11,922 nucleotides of DNA. It comes from an uncultured Ruminococcus sp. Lineage in GTDB: Bacteria > Bacillota > Clostridia > Oscillospirales > Ruminococcaceae. Positions 7,051-11,922 of the stretch are shown in pieces (within the stretch, counting starts at the first letter, position 1; each line of letters opens with the position of its first letter). Made by a program: the position numbers and the translations under genes. The stretch spans positions 1 through 11,922 of the forward strand of contig CAJKFZ010000069.1 of NCBI GenBank assembly GCA_905199285.1, written 5' to 3'. The notes beneath the pieces were generated by a model. It worked only from the letters and a program-made list of their open reading frames with translations. It made no database searches and was not told the DNA's origin.

Positions 7051-8000
7051 GAGCCTATCGCCTTTTCAACAATTTCAACAAGCTGTTTTTTGATATCCTC
7101 GATATTACCTCGCATTGCGCATCCGGCAGCCTTTGCATGACCGCCTCCGCCGACAGTCTGGCATATTTCGGAAACGTTGATATCGTTTGCCGAGCGGAAC
7201 GAGCATTTGAAAACTCCGTCCTCACGCTCACGCATAAGGATTCCGACCTCACTTTCTTCAAGCTGGATAGTAAGCGGAGCAAAGCCCTCAAGCTCTTCCA
7301 TAGCAACGCCCATTTCCTTCATCATATCCTGAGTTACAGCCACGATATTGAGCTTTCCGCCGAGGTAGCTTTCCATAAGCTCGTTCAGACGGCTTTCAAG
7401 CATCATTCTTCCCTTAGATTTAACATCGAACATATAGCGGTTGATCCTCGAAAAATTGATATCGTATTTACGCATCATTTCAGCGGCAATCTCATGGGAT
7501 CTCGGAGTAGTACAGTCATACTTGAAGCATCCGGAATCAGTAGCAATACCGGTATAAAGGCACATAGCGCAGTGTCTTGAAATATCAACTCCCATAAACT
7601 GAGCAAGATCGTAAATAACCTCGCAGGCAGCCGCAGCGTCGCCACGAAGGAGAGTTTTCTCCGCATAATCCTTGTTCGAGATATGATGATCTATACAAAG
7701 CTGAATTTTGTCGCCATAAACAGCTTCATACCGTCCCATAAGCTTTTTATCGGCAATATCGACTGAAATAAACGATTTCGGCTCAAAATCCTCGCCTGCT
7801 CCGACATTGGTCAGAAAATCGAAACGCTTCGGGAACTCGTCGCTGCAAACCACCCTGCTTCTGATTCCGAGTTCTGCGAGAATGTCCTTCAAGGCAAAAC
7901 CCGAACCGATGCAGTCGCCGTCGGGATTCTGATGAGTAACGATAACGGCGTCCTCACAGTTTCTGAGAAAAAGTTCGGCTTCACGGAAGTCAATATACAT
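7047..8000 (-). CDS. nrnA: DHH/DHHA1 family nanoRNase / pAp phosphatase
   Basis: A metal-dependent phosphoesterase that degrades very short RNAs and, in characterised homologues, also dephosphorylates 3'-phosphoadenosine 5'-phosphate. Counting from the ATG at 8000 it is 317 residues, the usual length. The DHH domain shows NPDGD (25-29), the acidic VDIAD (80-84), the family triad DHH (104-106) and GIATDSGCFK (151-160), which supply the manganese ligands. The C-terminal DHHA1 domain has the glycine-rich GGGGHAKAAG (284-293) that binds the RNA substrate. An upstream GTG at 8006 would add two residues, but AGGAGG (8008-8013) lies only 1 base from it and 7 bases from the ATG, so I choose the ATG. 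The gene starts 2 bases after the rbfA stop and overlaps truB by 4 bases. This position between rbfA and truB is common in Clostridia. Confidence 0.93.
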   Translation of the reverse strand: MYIDFREAELFLRNCEDAVIVTHQNPDGDCIGSGFALKDILAELGIRSRVVCSDEFPKRFDFLTNVGAGEDFEPKSFISVDIADKKLMGRYEAVYGDKIQLCIDHHISNKDYAEKTLLRGDAAAACEVIYDLAQFMGVDISRHCAMCLYTGIATDSGCFKYDCTTPRSHEIAAEMMRKYDINFSRINRYMFDVKSKGRMMLESRLNELMESYLGGKLNIVAVTQDMMKEMGVAMEELEGFAPLTIQLEESEVGILMREREDGVFKCSFRSANDINVSEICQTVGGGGHAKAAGCAMRGNIEDIKKQLVEIVEKAIGS

Positions 8001-8002
8001 GG

Positions 8003-8353
8003 TCACTCCTCCTCGTCGATAAGCTCGCTGAGTTTTTTGCTTATCTCTGCGCTTCTTTCGATAGAATTATCGGCAATGAAAGTAAGCTCAGGCGATTTGC
8101 GCATTTTAAGTCTGTGGAAAAGCTCTCTGCGGATAAATCCTGATGCGCTTTTAAGTCCCTGAACGGATTCTCTGGTTTTTTCAATGCCCTCAAAGCTTGA
8201 AACGTAAATTTTGCATCCCGACATATCTCCCGACAGATCGGTTCTTACAATAGTGAGCATCTTGTCGATTCTCGGATCTTTAAGTTCACGCAGAATCGCA
8301 GTCATTTCTCTTTTAATATCCTCTGCCATCCGGCTGTTTTTAAAATTAGGCAT
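8003..8353 (-). CDS. rbfA: 30S ribosome-binding factor RbfA
   Basis: A small KH-fold protein that binds the immature 30S subunit and helps process and fold the 5' end of 16S rRNA. At 116 residues it has the standard length. It shows the opening NSRMAEDIKREMTAIL, the conserved LKDPRID (24-30), and the diagnostic ASGFIRRELFHRLKMR (70-85) with its Ala-Ser-Gly helix kink, followed by SPELTFIADNSIERS (87-101). The C-terminus is a short acidic tail (DEEE). The last three codons supply the Shine-Dalgarno sequence for nrnA, which begins 2 bases after the stop, so the two are translationally coupled. The ATG at 8353 has a weaker AAGGAAAA site just upstream. It is separated from infB by the unrelated acidic gene, whereas in most genomes infB and rbfA are direct neighbours. 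Confidence 0.96.
   Translation of the reverse strand: MPNFKNSRMAEDIKREMTAILRELKDPRIDKMLTIVRTDLSGDMSGCKIYVSSFEGIEKTRESVQGLKSASGFIRRELFHRLKMRKSPELTFIADNSIERSAEISKKLSELIDEEE
8008..8013 (-). promoter_or_regulatory. Ribosome binding site deciding the nrnA start
   Basis: AGGAGG on the minus strand lies inside the final Glu codons of rbfA. Its distance of 7 bases to the ATG at 8000, against 1 base to the GTG at 8006, selects the ATG. Confidence 0.75.
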
Positions 8354-8379
8354 ATTTTCCTTTCTTTTCAGACATACAG

Positions 8380-8399
8380 TCAGTTCTTATATATTAACA
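8380..8399 (-). repeat. 20-bp near-repeat, copy 2 (before rbfA)
   Basis: On the minus strand this reads TGTTAATATATAAGAACTGA and matches positions 11655-11674 at 18 of 20 bases, with 14 contiguous. It covers the last two sense codons and the stop of the acidic gene and lies 26 bases before the rbfA ATG. No -35 box is evident, so I do not call it a promoter. Confidence 0.5.
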
Positions 8400-8863
8400 G
8401 TAAAGCTTCCCTTGCTGTCCTGTTTTTTTTCATCTTTATCAGAATCTTCCGATACTTCGCTTTCAGACGGTATATCGGATGTTTCATAAGTTTCAGAAGC
8501 CTTAGCGTTCTCATTTTCATCTGATGCTTCATCGAAAAAGCCCTCGCTGAACATAACGGATGAAAAAGCTTCGTCCTCATCGCTGCGGCTGTAATCGGGA
8601 ATATCGTCGTCGCCCTCTTCACCGTAATAGATATCGGCATATTTATCATAATCAGGCTCAAGCTCCGTATCGCTTACCGGACGCTCGATTCCCATAAGAT
8701 CGTCTATAACCTCTTCCGGTTCTTCCATTGCACTGCATTGACCGAGAAGAATTTTTTTCACAGATTCAAAAAAGTAAATATCAATCGGGCCAAAATCATC
8801 CCATGCCAACGCTTCATTGCAGTACTGAAGCATATCGGCTGTACTCATTCTGCTGTTATCCAT
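8387..8863 (-). CDS. Unrecognised highly acidic protein between infB and rbfA
   Basis: A 158-residue protein I cannot assign to a family. Residues about 5-58 look like a small folded, mainly helical unit (motifs MLQYCNEALAWDDF and FFESVKKILLG). From about 60 on it is low-complexity and dominated by Asp, Glu and Ser. By my count 47 of 158 residues are acidic and 11 basic, a net charge near -36. It ends in a distinct hydrophobic tip, SFTVNI. There is no signal peptide or membrane segment, so it is probably cytoplasmic. The ATG at 8863 has a strong AGGGGGAG site about 7 bases upstream, so it is very likely translated. It lies 75 bases after infB and 33 bases before rbfA. Context suggests a ribosome- or RNA-related role, for example binding a basic partner, but that is only inference. 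An overlapping 93-residue frame at 8380-8661 is a shadow. Confidence 0.75.
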   Translation of the reverse strand: MDNSRMSTADMLQYCNEALAWDDFGPIDIYFFESVKKILLGQCSAMEEPEEVIDDLMGIERPVSDTELEPDYDKYADIYYGEEGDDDIPDYSRSDEDEAFSSVMFSEGFFDEASDENENAKASETYETSDIPSESEVSEDSDKDEKKQDSKGSFTVNI

Positions 8864-8870
8864 AGTTTAA

Positions 8871-8878
8871 CTCCCCCT
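8871..8878 (-). promoter_or_regulatory. Strong ribosome binding site of the acidic gene
   Basis: The minus strand reads AGGGGGAG about 7 bases before the ATG at 8863. It supports the acidic frame as a real gene with an independent start. Confidence 0.7.
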
Positions 8879-8890
8879 GTTTTTACTTAA

Positions 8891-8929
8891 CCGAAACGTA
8901 TCCGCTGATATACAACGCATACGTTTCGG
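8891..8929 (-). promoter_or_regulatory. Perfect 11-bp inverted repeat between infB and the acidic gene
   Basis: CCGAAACGTAT (8891-8901) is matched exactly by ATACGTTTCGG (8919-8929), with a 17-base spacer. As RNA it would be a stable hairpin starting 10 bases after the infB stop. The bases following it on the minus strand are TTAAGTAAAAAC, with no T-run, so it is not a standard intrinsic terminator. Its other edge is 27 bases upstream of the acidic gene's ATG, so it could be an RNA processing or stabilising hairpin or a DNA operator site. Together with short flanks it fills nearly the whole 75-base gap. Confidence 0.7.
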
Positions 8930-8938
8930 AAAACGAAT

Positions 8939-11605
8939 TTAATCCTCACGATATTCTTCTACGACATAAGTTTCAAAGATATCGCCTTCCTTAACGTCGC
9001 TGAACTTTTCAAGGCTGATACCGCATTCATATCCGTCGGCAACTTCCTTAACGTCGTCCTTGAATCTTTTAAGACCGGCAATTTTATCGTCAGCGATAAT
9101 GATTCCGTCACGAACGACACGAACCTGACAACCTCTTGTTGCCTTACCGCTGAGAACGTAGCTTCCTGCAACCATGCCGACGTTCGAGATCTTGTAAACC
9201 TGTCGAACCTCAACTCTTCCAAGCTCAACGTCTCTAAACTTAGGAGCGAGCATTCCCTTCATAGCCGTAGAGATCTCCTCGATAGCATCGTAAATGATTC
9301 TGTAAAGACGGATATCAACGCCGTCTCTTGCAGCATTTTCAGCAGCAACGGGATCCGGTCTTACGTTGAATCCGACAATAATAGCGTTTGAAGCGCTTGC
9401 GAGCATAACGTCGCTCTCTTTAACAGCTCCAACTGCACCGTGGATAACTCTTACTCTTACCTCGTTGTTTGAAAGCTTTTCAAGCGACTGCTTAACAGCC
9501 TCAACAGAACCCTGTACATCGGCTTTTACGATGATAGTAAGTTCCTTGATCTCGCCCTCTGCGATCTGACTGAAGAGATTATCGAGAGTAACCTTTCTGT
9601 AAGCGTTGAACTGCTCCTGCTTAGCCTCGTGTCTTCTCTTTTCAACAAGCTCTCTTGCGAGTCTTTCGTCCTCAACGGCATTGAAGATATCTCCTGCGCT
9701 CGGAACGTCTGCAAGACCTGTTATCTCGACAGGAACGGAAGGACCTGCGGACTTAACTGTTCTTCCCTTATCGCTTGTCATAACACGTACTCTTCCGACA
9801 GATGTTCCTGCGATGAGCACATCGCCCTGTTTAAGAGTACCGTTCTGAACGAGAAGCGTTGCAATAGGACCTCTTCCCTTATCGAGACGAGCCTCGATTA
9901 CCGTACCCTTTGCAAGACGCTCCGGATTCGCTTTAAGCTCCTTTACTTCGGCAACGAGGAGAACGTTTTCGAGAAGTTCGTCAATACCCTCGCCTGTTTT
10001 AGCGGAAACGGGAACGCAGATAACATCGCCGCCCCAATCCTCGCATACGAGGTCGAATTTAGTAAGCTCTTCCTTTATTCTATCGGGATTTGCGCCCTCT
10101 TTATCCATTTTGTTGATAGCGACTATAATTGAAACTCCGGCAGCCTTGGCATGGTTGATAGACTCGATAGTCTGCGGCATGATACCGTCGTCTGCGGCAA
10201 CAACAAGGATAGCGATATCGGTGATGTTAGCTCCTCTTGCACGCATTGATGTAAACGCTTCGTGTCCGGGAGTATCGAGGAAAGTAATGTCCTGACCGTC
10301 GATATTTACCTGATATGCGCCGATATGCTGAGTGATTCCGCCTGCTTCACCTGCGGCAACATGAGCGTTTCTGATACGGTCGAGAATAGAAGTCTTACCG
10401 TGGTCAACGTGTCCCATAACAACAACTACAGGACATCTTGGTTCAAGGTTTGTATCGTCATCGTCGCTGTCGTCGATAAGACGCTCTTCAATGGTGATGA
10501 TAACTTCCTTTTCAACCTTTGCTCCGAGCTCTTCTGCAACGAGAGAAGCCGTATCGAAGTCGATCTCCTGATTGATAGAAGCCATAATGCCGAGTCCCAT
10601 AAGCTTCTTTATAACGTCTGTAGCAGTAACTTTAAGACGTGAAGCAAGCTCTCCTACGGTTATCTCATCAGGGATAAGAACCTTGAGCTGCTGTTTTCTT
10701 GCACGTTCAAGCTCAAGACGCTTGAGCTTTTCAGCTTCTGTTTCCTTTTTGGAATACTGCTGACGGTTTCTCTGAGCAGATTTCTGATTGATCTTCTGCT
10801 TCTTAGAGGAATAATTGTCGTTCTTGTGCTTATTTGCAGGAGCGATCTGTTCATAGCGCTCGTTATACTTATCGAGATCGACATAGCTTCCTCTTGTATC
10901 AACGGTTCTGCGCTGAGTAGAAGTCTGAGCCGTTTCAGAGCTGAATCCGGAATTGAACTTAGTACGCTCTCCTCTTTCCTGAGCCTTAGCCTGAGGCTTA
11001 TCTTTCTTGTCGTTCTTTTTATTATTCTTAGGCTGAGCAGTATTCTGCGGCTGTTTTGCAGGTTCTGCCTTTACAGTTTCGGTTTTAACGGATTCTGCCT
11101 TTTTCTCAACAGGCTTAGCTGCCTGATTCTCGGTATTATGCTGCTTATTATTCTCTTTACGATTAGCCAAATTCTGCTCTTCTTTCTTTTCATTTATTGT
11201 GGGAGCTTCGCTTTTAGCCGGCTGCTGTTTTTTAACAGCCTGCTCCGGAGCGTTATTCTTTTCAGGCTTCTTATCAGGACTTTTCTGAACCTCCTGTTTA
11301 GCGCCTGTCTTTTTCTCGGCAGGCTTCTTTCTCGGAGCTTTTGCCTGTGCCAGCTTATTTTCCTTTTCAGCAGTCTCTATTTTCTTTTCAGGCTTAGGAT
11401 CATTCTTGGAAGCGAAATATCCGTCGAACGAGCTTACTTCATTTGACTTTGTATAATGCTCGAGAAGAAGATTCATTTCCTCTTCTGTAAGCGCAGAGCC
11501 TGCCTTTTTCTTTGTATCGCCCTTATCAGCGAAGTAATTGATGATTTCCTGTGAGGTAACGCTGAGATCTTTAGCAGCGTCGCTTAACTTTATCTTTTTT
11601 GCCAT
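8939..11605 (-). CDS. infB: Translation initiation factor IF2
   Basis: The GTPase that delivers initiator fMet-tRNA to the 30S subunit and promotes subunit joining. It has 888 residues. It opens with an IF2_N helical domain (about 3-53), then a long Lys/Gln/Pro/Glu/Asn-rich disordered linker (about 65-305), and a second IF2_N-type domain (about 310-365). The G domain shows GHVDHGKT (398-405), DTPGHEAFTSMRARGA (444-459), NKMD (498-501) and SAK (534-536). Beta-barrel domain II covers about 562-650, domain III about 665-775, and the C-terminal fMet-tRNA-binding domain about 790-885. All GTPase motifs are intact. A short acidic run (DDSDDDD, 378-384) precedes the G domain. The start MAKKIKLSDAAKDL is conserved, but the GGAGG at 11617-11621 is 11 bases away, longer than usual. 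An out-of-frame ATG at 11615 lies in between. Confidence 0.98.
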   Translation of the reverse strand: MAKKIKLSDAAKDLSVTSQEIINYFADKGDTKKKAGSALTEEEMNLLLEHYTKSNEVSSFDGYFASKNDPKPEKKIETAEKENKLAQAKAPRKKPAEKKTGAKQEVQKSPDKKPEKNNAPEQAVKKQQPAKSEAPTINEKKEEQNLANRKENNKQHNTENQAAKPVEKKAESVKTETVKAEPAKQPQNTAQPKNNKKNDKKDKPQAKAQERGERTKFNSGFSSETAQTSTQRRTVDTRGSYVDLDKYNERYEQIAPANKHKNDNYSSKKQKINQKSAQRNRQQYSKKETEAEKLKRLELERARKQQLKVLIPDEITVGELASRLKVTATDVIKKLMGLGIMASINQEIDFDTASLVAEELGAKVEKEVIITIEERLIDDSDDDDTNLEPRCPVVVVMGHVDHGKTSILDRIRNAHVAAGEAGGITQHIGAYQVNIDGQDITFLDTPGHEAFTSMRARGANITDIAILVVAADDGIMPQTIESINHAKAAGVSIIVAINKMDKEGANPDRIKEELTKFDLVCEDWGGDVICVPVSAKTGEGIDELLENVLLVAEVKELKANPERLAKGTVIEARLDKGRGPIATLLVQNGTLKQGDVLIAGTSVGRVRVMTSDKGRTVKSAGPSVPVEITGLADVPSAGDIFNAVEDERLARELVEKRRHEAKQEQFNAYRKVTLDNLFSQIAEGEIKELTIIVKADVQGSVEAVKQSLEKLSNNEVRVRVIHGAVGAVKESDVMLASASNAIIVGFNVRPDPVAAENAARDGVDIRLYRIIYDAIEEISTAMKGMLAPKFRDVELGRVEVRQVYKISNVGMVAGSYVLSGKATRGCQVRVVRDGIIIADDKIAGLKRFKDDVKEVADGYECGISLEKFSDVKEGDIFETYVVEEYRED

Positions 11606-11616
11606 AGGCTGTCATA

Positions 11617-11621
11617 CCTCC
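11617..11621 (-). promoter_or_regulatory. Ribosome binding site of infB with long spacing
   Basis: GGAGG on the minus strand is 11 bases from the infB ATG at 11605. A second ATG at 11615 is only 1 base from it, out of frame, and would encode 14 residues before a stop, so it is unlikely to be used efficiently. Confidence 0.6.
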
Positions 11622-11654
11622 ATCTGTTTCTGCCGTATACATCGGCAATATTAT

Positions 11655-11674
11655 TCAGAACTTATATATTAACA
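11655..11674 (-). repeat. 20-bp near-repeat, copy 1 (between ylxQ and infB)
   Basis: On the minus strand this reads TGTTAATATATAAGTTCTGA, 18 of 20 bases identical to 8380-8399 in the same orientation. It begins two bases after the ylxQ-like stop codon and ends 49 bases before the infB ATG. The paired copies bracket the infB plus acidic-gene segment. Confidence 0.5.
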
Positions 11675-11676
11675 CA

Positions 11677-11922
11677 TTAACCTGTGATTATTTTTTCAAA
11701 TCCTCCTGCAAACCCACTGTCGCAGACTGCGATAACAGCAGTGCTTTTACCGCAAAGCGTTCTGATCTCTTCCTTTGAAAGCTCCGAGCCAAGAAGCGGA
11801 ACATTATATTTATCACAGAAAAAAGCAGTTTCCTTAACGGTTTTTTCCGAAGCGTCCGACGCTGTTATAACGCATTTTGCAGTATTGCTTTTAACGGCTT
11901 CAACGGCACTGTCGAATCCTTT
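11677..11922 (-). CDS. ylxQ: YlxQ-like L7Ae-family RNA-binding protein (3' part)
   Basis: The last 81 residues of a protein whose start lies beyond the right edge; the family is about 100 residues long, so roughly 20 residues are missing. Visible motifs are AKCVITASDASEKT (15-28 of the fragment), FFCDKYNVPLLG (34-45), SKEEIRTLCGKSTAVIAV (49-66) and the end FAGGFEKIITG. They follow the L7Ae/L30e/YlxQ pattern: a lysine-rich RNA face, an alpha-beta-alpha sandwich, then the Val-Pro turn and the LG element that contact kink-turn RNA. Its position directly before infB is the classical place of ylxQ in the nusA operon, normally preceded by nusA and ylxR. The TAA stop is 71 bases before infB. The role in the cell is poorly defined; kink-turn RNA binding is inferred from the family. 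Confidence 0.88.
   Translation of the reverse strand, partial: KGFDSAVEAVKSNTAKCVITASDASEKTVKETAFFCDKYNVPLLGSELSKEEIRTLCGKSTAVIAVCDSGFAGGFEKIITG

Noticed and set aside
8004..8006. GTG start for nrnA overlapping the rbfA stop
   Set aside because: It is only 1 base from the Shine-Dalgarno sequence, while the ATG at 8000 is 7 bases away and gives the usual family N-terminus.
8380..8661. Second minus-strand frame of 93 codons inside the acidic gene
   Set aside because: It has no ribosome binding site of its own. Its Met-, Lys- and Arg-rich composition is what a shifted reading of Asp/Glu/Ser codons gives.
8891..8929. Rho-independent terminator after infB
   Set aside because: The stem is perfect but there is no T-run after it in the direction of transcription, so I list it as an inverted repeat only.
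9629..10132. 167-codon plus-strand frame with several cysteines
   Set aside because: It is antisense to the conserved GTPase region of infB and has no motif of its own.
10826..11446. 206-codon plus-strand frame rich in Leu, Ser and Phe
   Set aside because: It mirrors the Lys/Gln/Glu-rich linker of infB. Its hydrophobic look comes from the complement of Lys and Glu codons, not from a real membrane protein.
11613..11615. Alternative start or leader peptide directly after the infB ribosome binding site
   Set aside because: The ATG is 1 base from GGAGG, out of frame with infB, and ends after 14 codons. The conserved IF2 N-terminus supports the ATG at 11605.

Overview
The window looks like chromosomal DNA of a low-to-mid GC member of the Clostridia, most likely a Ruminococcus-like Oscillospiraceae. 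I infer this from the gene order (ylxQ-infB-rbfA-nrnA-truB-ribF), strong GGAGG-type ribosome binding sites, and protein styles typical of that group. There is no taxonomic marker in the window, so the genus is a guess. Every supported gene lies on the minus strand, so transcription runs from high to low coordinates, and the genes are packed tightly.

Right part (about 11922 to 5214): this is the distal half of the conserved nusA-infB translation and RNA operon. In transcription order it holds the 3' end of a YlxQ/L7Ae-type RNA-binding protein, infB (initiation factor IF2), an unrecognised very acidic 158-residue protein, rbfA (30S maturation), nrnA (DHH-family nanoRNase/pAp phosphatase), truB (tRNA pseudouridine-55 synthase) and ribF (riboflavin kinase/FAD synthetase). 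rbfA, nrnA and truB abut or overlap by a few bases, which suggests translational coupling. The acidic gene is the unusual insertion. It sits between infB and rbfA, behind a perfect 11-bp inverted repeat. The infB-acidic gene block is also flanked by two copies of a 20-bp near-identical sequence.

Left part (about 5114 to 125): a four-gene cassette encodes a Gld-type ABC-2 exporter. It consists of an ATPase, a six-helix permease, a GldG-like membrane-anchored auxiliary protein and a DUF4340-type membrane-anchored protein. Start and stop codons overlap or nearly so (ATPase/permease by 1 base, GldG-like/DUF4340-like by 4 bases), so the four probably form one membrane complex. A 99-base gap with a TATAAT-containing palindrome separates it from ribF and may hold its promoter.

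Left edge (1 to 124): after the DUF4340-like gene there is a well-placed ribosome binding site and ATG that open only an 11-codon frame. It reads like the start of a further gene that is cut off abruptly. The 43 bases beyond the stop do not continue the frame and may be a junction with an insertion or rearrangement.

I see no tRNA, rRNA, CRISPR array, complete insertion sequence or phage gene. The main points worth a second look are the acidic gene with its inverted repeat, the paired 20-bp repeats, and the truncated reading frame at the left edge.
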